A stretch of DNA of 64,000 bases from contig NC_012623.1 in NCBI RefSeq assembly GCF_000022485.1, positions 124,001 to 188,000 on the forward strand, written 5' to 3'. How positions within the stretch are numbered: position 1 is the first letter of the stretch; each line of letters starts with the position of its first letter. Both the position numbers and the translations under genes were made by a program. The notes under the pieces are model-generated. The model was given only the letters and a program-made list of their open reading frames with translations, was not told the DNA's origin and searched no databases. The DNA is from Sulfolobus islandicus Y.N.15.51. GTDB taxonomy: Archaea; Thermoproteota; Thermoprotei_A; Sulfolobales; Sulfolobaceae. Below, piece after piece: positions 27,214 to 36,227 of the stretch.

Positions 27214-28569
27214 ATGCAAACGTATTTTGTTCCTTTAGCTGTAGATCAAAATTATAATGAGATAAATTTTCATAAACAAATTGCAATCTCCTTATTGAAT
27301 TTGGATTTAGAGAGGAAGGAGAAAATAGTAAGAGCGTCAATAATAGGATGGCCCTTACTAATAAAAAAGACCGACCAAGGGTTTTTAGTTTTAGATCAGA
27401 CTTTAAAAACTTCCTCAAGAATACTAAAGTATCTCTACCCTCCATTCAATGATATGGCTTCACAATTTTCTTCAATAAATGATTATACAACATTTGTATC
27501 TAATTTGAAGAAGATAAATTTAGAGCGAGTAAGCTCCAGTGAGATAACGCTAGTAGGTTTATTAAATTTTGAGATTGATAGGTTACTTAGAGTTGCAAAG
27601 AACACCTCAAACGTAAATCATCAATTATTTCTGCTAGATTCCAAAATCAGTGACCATGACGTGAAGGTAATTAACGATACTTTGATTAACTTAAAGGCTG
27701 AGGCTTTATCCACAATAACGTCGCTGGAAAACCTATTAAAAGAAGTTGATGATGCTAGATTAAGGATAAAAAAGGATTATGTCAGTAAACTAGATGAGAT
27801 TAATAAAAAATATAATGAGTTAATTGAAAACAAGAAAAAGGAGATTAATAACGAGATTCAGAAAGTCTACAGTGAGATATATAATGAAACGAATAACGAG
27901 ATTAACTCCCGAGTCTCAAGACTTGCTGATACGACAACTAGGCATGTTATTACAAGTTTAAAGTACGAAGGGGGAATTGTAGGAAAGGACGAATTTGAAA
28001 ACTCTAAGAACGAATTTGAAAGTCTGTTAAATGAACTAAGACAAGTAAGGGATTCGATTGCTGGGAAATATTTGGAAGAGGTTAAAAATTTAAGAAAGGA
28101 ACTTGACTCCTTATATTCCAATAAGAATTCTGAGATCGAGAATATAAATAAATCGATTAGAGATTTGGATAGTCTTACTAACGACTTTAAGAATAAGGCT
28201 AATAAGATTAAAGAAGATATTGAGAACTTCATCAAGTATATAGAATCGTTCTATAATACTAAGCTAGATCTAACTGAGGATACTACTTTAATCGTGCCAT
28301 TCCTTATAGCTAAAACAAATACAGGAAACACATTGGTAGTGGAACCTCAATTATACAAGGGAAAGGCTAAGGGTATTCTGGGAAAGGTTTTCAAGAAGTC
28401 CGACCTATCTGAGACTTTATTGAATCTCCAAATCTTTACGGAATACTTAAAAACTATTGATATTATTGATAACGTTAAGATGCACTCCATACAAGTGAAC
28501 AGCGCATTTAAGGAAATTAAGGATGAAGGGTGGAAGAGTATTGATTCCCTAGAAGAACTTTACGACTGA
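27214..28569 (+). CDS. coiled-coil protein of unknown function
   Basis: About 451 aa. Residues ~165-345 form a long charged coiled coil rich in Asn, Lys and Glu, flanked by an N-terminal alpha/beta region (~1-130) and a C-terminal region (~350-451). ATG at 27214 is preferred to the TTG one codon before. No Walker motif, so it is not an SMC ATPase. The stop codon is part of GACTGAAAGCCTCGCC, a sequence resembling the end of an IS200/IS605 element, so the last residues may be acquired. It is convergent with the 198-aa membrane protein gene. Confidence 0.7.
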   Translation: MQTYFVPLAVDQNYNEINFHKQIAISLLNLDLERKEKIVRASIIGWPLLIKKTDQGFLVLDQTLKTSSRILKYLYPPFNDMASQFSSINDYTTFVSNLKKINLERVSSSEITLVGLLNFEIDRLLRVAKNTSNVNHQLFLLDSKISDHDVKVINDTLINLKAEALSTITSLENLLKEVDDARLRIKKDYVSKLDEINKKYNELIENKKKEINNEIQKVYSEIYNETNNEINSRVSRLADTTTRHVITSLKYEGGIVGKDEFENSKNEFESLLNELRQVRDSIAGKYLEEVKNLRKELDSLYSNKNSEIENINKSIRDLDSLTNDFKNKANKIKEDIENFIKYIESFYNTKLDLTEDTTLIVPFLIAKTNTGNTLVVEPQLYKGKAKGILGKVFKKSDLSETLLNLQIFTEYLKTIDIIDNVKMHSIQVNSAFKEIKDEGWKSIDSLEELYD

Positions 28570-28601
28570 AAGCCTCGCCATTTATGGCAGGGATGAAATC
28601 A
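28566..28601 (+). mobile_element. IS200/IS605 right-end-like remnant
   Basis: The stretch CTGAAAGCCTCGCC-ATTTA-TGGCAGGGATGAAATCA has the layout of TnpB-element right ends: GAAAGCC, a GC hairpin (GCCA/TGGC), then a GGA(T)GAA(A)TCA tail. No tnpA or tnpB is present in the flanks. It sits exactly where the coiled-coil gene ends and the convergent gene ends. A partial sister sequence ends the ATPase gene at 8432-8452. The recognition is from memory of family ends. Confidence 0.45.
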
Positions 28602-29195
28602 GACATGACCTGGTACAGCATTTACGCGTCTTATTACCAGAAAGTAGTAGAATACTATCAACAACGCTATGTAGATGGCAATATCTATATAATAAGGTAG
28701 AGGTATTAGATAAACTAGTATTAATAATAACGGAATGAAATAAATTAGTCCCCTATATTTCGAAACCCTAGAAGTTCTGTATCTAGGATATGGCATTGCA
28801 TTAGAGAAATTTGAGAGTAATACTAAGTAGACTATGATAATATATGGATCGTACGTATCATTAAGATATGCCTCTAAACCGTCTTGAATTCTCCTTATTT
28901 CACCCACCTCAGTGTTACTAGTGGTGAAGATTTTTACGCTATTCTCATACCCTCTCATGAACGCAACCAACTGTGGTCTGCTTACAATGAAATTGAACAT
29001 ACTATATTGTAGATTAAAGTTTTTAATTTCACCGATCTTAGAATTGTATTGATAAATATCATAAGTATTAAACCCTTTGCGTTTTAGCAGTAAATTATAG
29101 CTACCCTCAACTCTTATTTGGTTACCCTCAACCTTAACAGTACACAACGTTAAATCTTCTGAGCTTATTGTACCGTTAGAATATCTAAATATCAT
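28599..29195 (-). CDS. hypothetical protein with C-terminal membrane helices
   Basis: 198 aa. Residues ~1-105 are a soluble beta-rich region. Residues ~105-190 contain about three hydrophobic segments (YIIIVYLVLLSNF, GLIYFIPLLLILVYLIPLPY, IDIAIYIALLIVFYYFLVI). It ends NAVPGHV, inside or next to the IS605-like remnant. It is probably co-transcribed with the small basic protein gene just upstream (20-base gap). Function unknown. Confidence 0.6.
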   Translation of the reverse strand: MIFRYSNGTISSEDLTLCTVKVEGNQIRVEGSYNLLLKRKGFNTYDIYQYNSKIGEIKNFNLQYSMFNFIVSRPQLVAFMRGYENSVKIFTTSNTEVGEIRRIQDGLEAYLNDTYDPYIIIVYLVLLSNFSNAMPYPRYRTSRVSKYRGLIYFIPLLLILVYLIPLPYYIDIAIYIALLIVFYYFLVIRRVNAVPGHV

Positions 29196-29214
29196 TAGAC
29201 TCTACCAGTTATCC

Positions 29215-29358
29215 CTAGAATATTAGCTTTCTCATCTTCCTAGCGTAATTTAGGGCGTATTTTCTAGACAATAAATACTTCCTACTTTTAAGATAGAAGT
29301 AGTAAGCCTTGTAGACTCTCGGTAACCTAACATGGTAAAGACGAGATCTATAACCCAT
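29215..29358 (-). CDS. 47-aa very basic small protein
   Basis: A short ORF starting ATG 29358: MGYRSRLYHVRLPRVYKAYY (first 20 residues), ending KMRKLIF. Nearly a third of residues are Arg or Lys, and it is rich in Tyr. It lies 20 bases upstream of the 198-aa membrane protein gene on the same strand. Composition suggests a nucleic-acid- or ribosome-binding microprotein, but this is inference. Coding use looks like the neighbours, and no competing ORF explains the gap. Confidence 0.5.
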   Translation of the reverse strand: MGYRSRLYHVRLPRVYKAYYFYLKSRKYLLSRKYALNYARKMRKLIF

Positions 29359-29469
29359 GTAGTGAAATAGTATTTAAGGATAATAAGGATTAGTTAACAT
29401 TATAGGGAATGCTGATTTTTCCTATTACTAAACATAAGTGATATAAACGATTACTCAAAAGGTAATACT

Positions 29470-30399
29470 ATGGCTTTAAACGAGAGAAGAGTGATAGCAA
29501 TTATCTTAACAGTGATATTAGCTGGAATAGCAATTGGTGGAGGAATTTTCGTATTATCCAGCGTATTTAAAATAATTCCAAGTGATTATCTACTCTATAT
29601 TTATGCTGGAATTTGGTTTATAGTAGCAGTTATCGTTTCATACTTCATAGGATCTCTCATAAGGAATAGGTTAGGAAATGTGATAGGGTACGATAATGCT
29701 AGTAGTGTTTCGTTTGTAGTTAGACTTATTGGGTATATTATAGCCTTTATAGGATTCTTTGTACTGGTGAGAGTGAGTTTAGGGGCAGCATTAGCAGCAG
29801 GCGGTTTCGCTGGATTGGTTTTAGGCTTAGCTTCACAAGATGTGCTTAGTAACATATTCGGTGGGATAATGCTAGTAATTTCTAGACCGTATAAGGTAGG
29901 AGATAGAGTGACAATATCAACGTGGCAATATGGTCTAATAGCCCCGACTTATCCTCCAAAGTTCTTCTCCAATGATTTCTTGATTCCAGGATATACTGGT
30001 ACAGTCACGGACATATCCTTGCTTTATACTACAATATTTACTGATGAGCAAGTTCCAGTAAAAATACCAAATAGTATAACGATTCAGGCTGCAATCTTCC
30101 TTCATAACAGAGAGGAAAGAAGGAAGGTTAGAACTAAGTATGAAGTTTTCAAGGATATCGATCCTGACGTTCTAATAAACGTCCTTAAGGAAAAGATAAA
30201 AAAATTGGATTTCGTAATAGAAGAACCTTCAATTAAAGTTCTAGAAACTACATTAAATACATACATATTAGCAATCGATACGATATGTAAAACTACATAC
30301 GAAGAACCCCCAAGAAGCGAAATATTGAAAGTTGTTATGAGGACAGTAAGAGAACTTCAAGCTAAGACCGCATCTAGTAGTGGAAACAATAATAGATAA
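29470..30399 (+). CDS. MscS-family mechanosensitive channel
   Basis: 309 aa with three N-terminal hydrophobic helices. The pore-lining segment is rich in Gly/Ala (LGAALAAGGFAGLVLGLASQDVLSNIFGG), continuing into the beta domain signature ISRPYKVGDRVTI. An insertion after GDRVTI (~residues 155-175) is unusual compared with E. coli MscS. C-terminal alpha/beta domain to ~300. Preceded by TAAACGATTACTC with a TATA-like ATATAAACG ~30 bases upstream. Confidence 0.88.
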   Translation: MALNERRVIAIILTVILAGIAIGGGIFVLSSVFKIIPSDYLLYIYAGIWFIVAVIVSYFIGSLIRNRLGNVIGYDNASSVSFVVRLIGYIIAFIGFFVLVRVSLGAALAAGGFAGLVLGLASQDVLSNIFGGIMLVISRPYKVGDRVTISTWQYGLIAPTYPPKFFSNDFLIPGYTGTVTDISLLYTTIFTDEQVPVKIPNSITIQAAIFLHNREERRKVRTKYEVFKDIDPDVLINVLKEKIKKLDFVIEEPSIKVLETTLNTYILAIDTICKTTYEEPPRSEILKVVMRTVRELQAKTASSSGNNNR

Positions 30400-30426
30400 A
30401 AAGTCTTGTTTTAACATTTTACCGAA

Positions 30427-31662
30427 ATGATTACGATAAGGAATGCGAGACTATTAGACGGAAGGATTGTAGATATTGGAATAGAAGACGAGAGGATATC
30501 CTGCCTAGGTGAATGCAGAGGTAATGACGAATTAATAGACGCTGAAAAGAAATTAGTAATCCCACCATACTTTAACATGCACTTCCATTTGGACAGCGCT
30601 TTTACCAAAGCTGTGAATAGGAGTGGAACACTATGGGAAGGAATAAGGATATGGCAAGATATGAGGAATAGGATAAGCGAAGATGAAGTAATTAGAAATG
30701 CATTAACCGCGGTAAAGCTATTCGTAGCATACGGTACTCTTTGGACAAGGACACACGTTGATATTACTGAAAGATCCTTTAAACTATTGAGGGCAATTAA
30801 TAAGGTTAAGGAGGAGAGTAAGGATATGGCAGATATTCAGATTACTGCATTCCCTCAAGATGGTATATTTACAGAGAAGGGCAATGACGAACTTCTTAGG
30901 AAAGCTTTAGAAAATGGCGTAGATAATGTTGGATTAATTCCTCATAATGAGATTACTAGAGAGGATGGGTTTAGGTCAATTAAATTCGCATTTGAATTAG
31001 CTAAGGATTACAATAAGGATGTTGATGGGCATATTGATGAGACTGACGATCCCAATTCAAGGTATTTGGAAGTTTTGTTAAAGGAAACCATCGAGAATAA
31101 ATGGGAAGGGAGAGTTACCGCTGGTCACGCTACTGCAATGCACAGTTGGGATTCAGCATACAGGTTTAGGATATTGCCATATGTAGCTAAAGCCGGAATA
31201 ACTGTTATACCGAATCCTTTGATAAATGTTGTTCTTCAAGGTAGGTTTGACGGATATCCTAAAAGGAGAGGAATGGCCCCCATAAAGGAAATGTTAAACG
31301 CCAATGTTAACGTGGCATTGGGTCATGATTGCATAATGGATCCTTGGTATCCTTTAGGAATAGGAAATATGTTACAAGTTCTCTTTATGGCTATTCATTT
31401 GGATCAAATGACGGGTTTTGAAGAGTTAATTTCCTCAATTAATTTGATAACTTTTAACGGGGCTAAGGCATGGAGAGTTAAAAATTATGGGATTGAAATT
31501 GGGAATGAGGCAAACTTGCTAGTAACTGATGCCGATGACGTCATAGATTTAATTCGTTTCATGTCACCTCCTAGATTTGTGATAAGGAGAGGAAATGTGA
31601 TAGCTAAGGAGGGCAAATACGTTTTATTCAAAGGTAAGTGGGAAAAGGTAAAGGTTAAATAA
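30427..31662 (+). CDS. cytosine deaminase-like amidohydrolase
   Basis: 411 aa. Metal-binding motifs of the CodA-type amidohydrolases: FNMHFHLDSAF (~57), VDGHIDETDDP with catalytic Glu (~205), AGHATAMHSW (~238) and LGHDCIMDPW with the late Asp (~298). It would deaminate cytosine or a related N-heterocycle; the exact substrate is not readable. It is followed after ~20 bases by a membrane protein gene on the same strand. Confidence 0.88.
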   Translation: MITIRNARLLDGRIVDIGIEDERISCLGECRGNDELIDAEKKLVIPPYFNMHFHLDSAFTKAVNRSGTLWEGIRIWQDMRNRISEDEVIRNALTAVKLFVAYGTLWTRTHVDITERSFKLLRAINKVKEESKDMADIQITAFPQDGIFTEKGNDELLRKALENGVDNVGLIPHNEITREDGFRSIKFAFELAKDYNKDVDGHIDETDDPNSRYLEVLLKETIENKWEGRVTAGHATAMHSWDSAYRFRILPYVAKAGITVIPNPLINVVLQGRFDGYPKRRGMAPIKEMLNANVNVALGHDCIMDPWYPLGIGNMLQVLFMAIHLDQMTGFEELISSINLITFNGAKAWRVKNYGIEIGNEANLLVTDADDVIDLIRFMSPPRFVIRRGNVIAKEGKYVLFKGKWEKVKVK

Positions 31663-31695
31663 TAATTTTATAAACTTACCCGCGTGATCCAAACT

Positions 31696-32322
31696 ATGGA
31701 TGTAAGTGTTTTCCTTGCTGCATTAGGGATATCCCTTCTTGAACTAACTGAAGCTGGAGCAATAGCTGCAATATATCATAATATTTACAAAAACAATTTG
31801 CCATTCATTTACGCGGTATTAGGCGTTGCAGTTGTCCTAATACCAACCTTCACTGTGGGTAGGTTAATTTACTTGGTTCCATTAAATTATGTACTTTTAG
31901 CCTCTGCGGTAATTCTATTCTACTTCGGTTATAGATTAATAAGGAGTGCTAGGATGTCATTCAAAGGAATTAGAAAGAAAGGAGGAGAAGAAAAAGAAGA
32001 AGGGTTGTCAGTGGTGTTTACAGTTTCTGCAATTGAAGGATTTGAGGCAGCACTGGTCATATTAGCCCTTATACCTCAAAGCTACTCATCAGCATTAATA
32101 GGCGCTATACTAGCTTCATTTTTAGTAGTGATTCTAACAGCAATACTAAAATCACAAGTGGCTAGAATTAGATTACCTCATTTGAAGTTTGTTCTTTCAG
32201 CGTTACTCTTTAGCCTAGGTACCTTATGGATAAGTGAGGTTGTCTTCGATATACCAGACCTTATATTACCATTGTTCTTTCTAGCATATTTGGGGATAAA
32301 TTACGCCATAATAAAGATATGA
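31696..32322 (+). CDS. membrane protein with two acidic helix motifs (FTR1/GDT1-like?)
   Basis: About 208 aa, six or seven hydrophobic helices in two halves. Each half opens with an acidic motif, [16 protein letters not shown] and [14 protein letters not shown], reminiscent of REGxE motifs in FTR1-type iron permeases or the paired acidic motifs of GDT1-type cation transporters. A charged cytoplasmic loop ([10 protein letters not shown]) separates the halves. I choose ATG 31696 over a GTG at 31684. A metal-ion transporter is likely but unproven. Confidence 0.5.
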   Translation: MDVSVFLAALGISLLELTEAGAIAAIYHNIYKNNLPFIYAVLGVAVVLIPTFTVGRLIYLVPLNYVLLASAVILFYFGYRLIRSARMSFKGIRKKGGEEKEEGLSVVFTVSAIEGFEAALVILALIPQSYSSALIGAILASFLVVILTAILKSQVARIRLPHLKFVLSALLFSLGTLWISEVVFDIPDLILPLFFLAYLGINYAIIKI

Positions 32323-32324
32323 TT

Positions 32325-33239
32325 TTATTCCTCTTTTACTAAATAATTCCTCAAGACACCTATCTTACTTATCTCAGCTTCAATTACATCTCCAGCTTTC
32401 AAAAATTTACCACTAGCTAATCCGACTCCGGGTGGAGTTCCAGTTGATATTACATCTCCAGGTTTAAGTGTTATACCATTTGATAAGTACTCAATTATTT
32501 CGTCAATCTTGAATATCATATCCTCAGCGTAAGCATCCTGCCTAACCTCGCCGTTAACCCTTAAGGTTAATCTCAATTCATAGGGGTTCGGTATTTCGTC
32601 CTTGGTAACTATCCATGGCCCCATTGGAGCCCCAGTGTCCATACCTTTACCGTGAACCCATCTCATACCGTAGGGCATTTCTGATGGAAATTGTTTATCC
32701 CTATAACTAATATCGTTAAATACTGTGTAACCAAATACGTAATCAGAGACTCTTTCCTTTCTTATATACTTCCCCTTTTTCCCAATTATAACTGCAAGCT
32801 CAACCTCGTAGTCAACCTTATTTGAAGCCTTTGGATATAATATTGGTTGATTATGGCCAATTAACGCATTTGAGAATTTGGTAAATATGTAAGGTTCCTT
32901 AGGTGGCTCATTGTTAGTCTCCTTACCATGAGCCTTGTAATTAACGGCTAATAGGAAGATCTTCTCTGGATTTGTAATTGGTGGGTAATAGAAGATCTTC
33001 TCTGGATCATAAGACACTTTATCCTCATTACCTCTCAAATTATCTAAAATAGTCTTTATCATTAACATTGAACCATCTCCACCTTCAATTAGATCCTTAG
33101 TATCGTAAAACCAATTTGGGGGCTTAGCATCATACAATAGTTCATAAGCCTTTACAAGGTCAATGACCTTATTGTTCTCATAAACGCCAACTCTCTTAAA
33201 TTCATTAGGATTTGGAGAAAATAGTAGTATCTTAACCAT
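32325..33239 (-). CDS. fumarylacetoacetate hydrolase-family enzyme
   Basis: 304 aa. The FAH core includes [28 protein letters not shown] with the two metal-binding Glu, [13 protein letters not shown] with the metal-binding Asp, and [21 protein letters not shown] near the end. Sulfolobus relatives act on 2-oxo-3-deoxy sugar acids or aromatic meta-cleavage products. It follows the ThDP-enzyme gene on the same strand with a 30-base gap, so the two may act in one sugar-acid or aromatic-acid pathway (inference). Confidence 0.88.
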   Translation of the reverse strand: MVKILLFSPNPNEFKRVGVYENNKVIDLVKAYELLYDAKPPNWFYDTKDLIEGGDGSMLMIKTILDNLRGNEDKVSYDPEKIFYYPPITNPEKIFLLAVNYKAHGKETNNEPPKEPYIFTKFSNALIGHNQPILYPKASNKVDYEVELAVIIGKKGKYIRKERVSDYVFGYTVFNDISYRDKQFPSEMPYGMRWVHGKGMDTGAPMGPWIVTKDEIPNPYELRLTLRVNGEVRQDAYAEDMIFKIDEIIEYLSNGITLKPGDVISTGTPPGVGLASGKFLKAGDVIEAEISKIGVLRNYLVKEE

Positions 33240-33269
33240 AAGTAAAATACCTTATTTTATTATAAATAG

Positions 33270-34865
33270 CTATCTTTTCATTAACAATCTAGAAGGTATA
33301 CTATTAGAATTAACGTGAACTCTCAGAATTGTTGGACTCTTAAGGGATAATACAACAGCTTCTTCTACACTTTTCTTAAGATCTTCCTTATTCTTTACCT
33401 CAATTACATTGACCCCGATTCCCTCCATAACCCTAGTGTAATCAATTTGAAATACATCAGTTGCAAAAGTATTCCCATATCTCATTTTCTGATTTAATCT
33501 TAGAAAGTGCTGTACTCCATCCTCTACTAATACTGTTAAGAAGTTAACCTTATATTGGACCGCAGTAATTAACTCGTTTAAACACCCTTGAAACCCTAGA
33601 TCTCCTATAATACTTACTATTTGCCTCTCTGGAGACGCAATTTTGGCTCCTATGCCAGCTGGAATGGCTGATCCCATCGCGTTAAAGATAAGGGAATTAA
33701 AGTACGAATTAGGCCTATATACTTTTATATCCATTGCCATAACCTGATTGGTACCTGCGTCAGCAATTATAACTCTGTCCTCACTTAACATCTCATCTAA
33801 AACCTTGGCTAAGTAGTCATGAGTTATTCCGCTACTACTACTTTCTATATTGGTTTTTTCATCTACTTTATAGCTCCATTTGGGCAAATTAACCTTCTCA
33901 ACTATCTCTTCTAGAAAAGCTTCAGCACTAGCCTTTATGGTAACTTCCGCATTAAAGGAGGTGTTAAATACATTTACGTCTGGATCCACGTGGAGTATCT
34001 TTCTTGGCAATTTAATACTCCATCTACTAGTTTCGAGATCGTTAAATGACGTTCCTATTGCTATGAGGCAATCTCCGGGTATTTCACTAAGGTTAAATAT
34101 TGTTCCAGCATATAAAGGATGATTTTCCGGAATATTCCCTTTCCCTCTAATGGTAGTAAACACTGGAATTCCCAACCTCTCAATGTAACTTATGATGTTC
34201 GATCTTGATGCACCATAACCTAAAAGTAGAATTGGTTTTGAGCATTCGCTTAGGAAATTTAATGCTTCCCTTATTTCCTCTTTTGTAGGGTAGACTAATG
34301 TTCTATTAATCCTCTTACTAGCTTTATAATCTTCAATATTACTCTTCTCTTCTAGTAGATCAACCGGAACTTCAATGTAAACTGGCCCCATCTTGTCTTC
34401 TAGGGCTATTCTAAAAGCTCTTTCCATTACAATTGGAACGTCTTCTGGGGAGTAAATTCTAAAAGAAGCCTTAGTTGCTTGTCTGGCCATTTCCAATTGT
34501 AAGTCATAATACCCAGAATCGTGGAGTTGCTTCCTATGCCTATATTTAAATTCCTTATTTAGAGAGATTAGTACAAGAGGTGAACCTTCAGAATAGGCCT
34601 CAACTAGACCAGTCAAAGAATTAGTAAAGCCTGGACCATTAACTGACATGAAAATTCCAACATTTCCCTTTAATCTAGCATAATAATCTGCCATTATGGC
34701 TCCTCCATACTCTAATCTAGGCATGTAATATCTTATCTCCCCGCTACTTACTCTCTTTCTGAGCTCCTCATATAATGATAAACCATGAGTTCCTGGTATT
34801 CCAAATACGTCGGTTACTTGGGAAGAGATTGCGTCAATTAGAAGCTCAGATGTTGTTTTGCCCAT
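33270..34865 (-). CDS. ThDP-dependent decarboxylase/acetolactate synthase-like enzyme
   Basis: 531 aa with three domains: an N-terminal Pyr domain (VFGIPGTHGLSLYEEL, PRLEYGGAIMADYYARLKG with the activating Glu), a central domain (~190-330) and a C-terminal PP domain with GDLGFQGCLNELITAVQY and Asp for Mg2+ binding. It resembles acetolactate synthase, benzoylformate decarboxylase and similar enzymes; no ilvN-type small subunit is adjacent. The neighbouring FAH-family gene suggests catabolic use of a 2-oxoacid. Confidence 0.85.
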   Translation of the reverse strand: MGKTTSELLIDAISSQVTDVFGIPGTHGLSLYEELRKRVSSGEIRYYMPRLEYGGAIMADYYARLKGNVGIFMSVNGPGFTNSLTGLVEAYSEGSPLVLISLNKEFKYRHRKQLHDSGYYDLQLEMARQATKASFRIYSPEDVPIVMERAFRIALEDKMGPVYIEVPVDLLEEKSNIEDYKASKRINRTLVYPTKEEIREALNFLSECSKPILLLGYGASRSNIISYIERLGIPVFTTIRGKGNIPENHPLYAGTIFNLSEIPGDCLIAIGTSFNDLETSRWSIKLPRKILHVDPDVNVFNTSFNAEVTIKASAEAFLEEIVEKVNLPKWSYKVDEKTNIESSSSGITHDYLAKVLDEMLSEDRVIIADAGTNQVMAMDIKVYRPNSYFNSLIFNAMGSAIPAGIGAKIASPERQIVSIIGDLGFQGCLNELITAVQYKVNFLTVLVEDGVQHFLRLNQKMRYGNTFATDVFQIDYTRVMEGIGVNVIEVKNKEDLKKSVEEAVVLSLKSPTILRVHVNSNSIPSRLLMKR

Positions 34866-34890
34866 AAATTACTATTATTATCCCTATAAA

Positions 34891-35940
34891 TTAATCTGAT
34901 GTTTTACGAACCAAGTAATTGTAATATTTCTCAGAACTCTTGTCCCAATCATAATTTAAAGATTCTTGATAACTGTTTTTCCATAGTTCCTTAATTCTAT
35001 CCTCATTTCCTATTAAGTTATTTATTATCTTGCTCATCCTCTCAATATTCTTATATTCTACTATATAGCCATTTACGCCATTCCTTATAATTTCTGGCAA
35101 AGATCCCTTATCATAGGCAACTACTGGGGTTCCACACGCATTAGCCTCAACTGTGACCATGCTCCAACCCTCTATGAATGAAGTTACTATTACGATCCAC
35201 GCTGACTGGTATAGTCTTATCTTGTCTTCCTCACTAACTCTTCCAAGATATTCACCATTAACACTCTTTATTTTCTCGATTACCTCTTTTTCTAGATCTC
35301 CTCCTCCTGCCATAATCAGTTTAGCCTTAACTCTCTTAGCTATCTCTATGGCATCTAATGGATTCTTATATTTCTTTAATCTTCCTATCCAAAGTATTAG
35401 TGGCTCACTTGCCTTATTGCCGGGTTTGTAAACGTTATGATCAATTCCATTATGAATAACCTCTATTCTATCCTCTCTAGCCTTTAACTTCTCCACTAAA
35501 TCCCTTTTGGTAGTGTTAGAAACTGCAATAATACTCTTATAATTACTTACACTCCGCTCGGAAAAAGCTACAGCCCTAGCTATTATTGGGTTTAACTCGT
35601 ATTTAACTACGTCTTGGTGAACGTGATGTACCAATGCAATTGCGTTCTTATTTACTAGGTAAGAATAGAATGGTACAGCGTGGGCTACACTATCGATAAC
35701 AATCTTATGTTTCCTAGCTTCTACTGGCGCATAGAGGTGTAAGGTAAGTGAATTTCCCCTTCTTATTATCCTAATATTTTCAATCTCCTCTTCCTTGGGT
35801 AACCCTTTTACCTCTTCAGAAAGCCACGTTATATTAACTCCTTTCTTTACTAATCTTCTGGATATCTCGTAAATTACTTGTTCAGCCCCTCCAGCTTTAT
35901 TGTGCCTTAAGTCCCTATGATTAATTATTAACAAATCCAC
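34891..35940 (-). CDS. GT4-family glycosyltransferase
   Basis: 349 aa with the GT-B fold. It starts with NHRDLRHNKAGGAEQVIYEI, has LILWIGRLKKYKNPLDAIE (~180), and FIEGWSMVTVEANACGTPVV with the E-x7-E motif (~260). It is followed by the ThDP-enzyme gene on the same strand. Likely a protein- or lipid-glycan transferase; donor and acceptor unknown. Confidence 0.85.
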   Translation of the reverse strand: MDLLIINHRDLRHNKAGGAEQVIYEISRRLVKKGVNITWLSEEVKGLPKEEEIENIRIIRRGNSLTLHLYAPVEARKHKIVIDSVAHAVPFYSYLVNKNAIALVHHVHQDVVKYELNPIIARAVAFSERSVSNYKSIIAVSNTTKRDLVEKLKAREDRIEVIHNGIDHNVYKPGNKASEPLILWIGRLKKYKNPLDAIEIAKRVKAKLIMAGGGDLEKEVIEKIKSVNGEYLGRVSEEDKIRLYQSAWIVIVTSFIEGWSMVTVEANACGTPVVAYDKGSLPEIIRNGVNGYIVEYKNIERMSKIINNLIGNEDRIKELWKNSYQESLNYDWDKSSEKYYNYLVRKTSD

Positions 35941-35957
35941 AATTGGAAATGAAAAAT

Positions 35958-36227
35958 CTATCCATATTTATAGCTTATACCTCCTTCTGGAAAGCGGAAC
36001 TTTATGGCACCATAGGGGCATGCTACTAATGCTGCACCGCATTCCAAGCATCTCTCATAATGTACTATAATTCTCCCATCTGGGGAAGGTTCATAAGTTC
36101 CAGCGGGGCAAACTTTAGTGCAAGGCTTATCTTTACAAGTTAGACAGATATCAGTATTTACTTCTATATGAGTGGTCCTATCTACATTATACTTGTTTAA
36201 TGATAATCTTTTTAGGATATCCATCAT
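35958..36227 (-). CDS. fixX: FixX-like ferredoxin
   Basis: 89 aa with CLTCKDKPCTKVCPAGTY and CLECGAALVACPYGAIKF, the FixX pattern, in which the first cluster has the incomplete spacing of ETF:quinone oxidoreductase ferredoxins. It overlaps the FixC stop by 4 bases. It serves FixC by passing electrons from reduced ETF toward the quinone pool. Confidence 0.88.
   Translation of the reverse strand: MMDILKRLSLNKYNVDRTTHIEVNTDICLTCKDKPCTKVCPAGTYEPSPDGRIIVHYERCLECGAALVACPYGAIKFRFPEGGISYKYG

Noticed and set aside
27188-28235. Minus-strand ORFs opposite the coiled-coil gene
   Set aside because: Antisense shadows of repetitive Lys/Glu/Asn codons with Leu/Ser-rich products.
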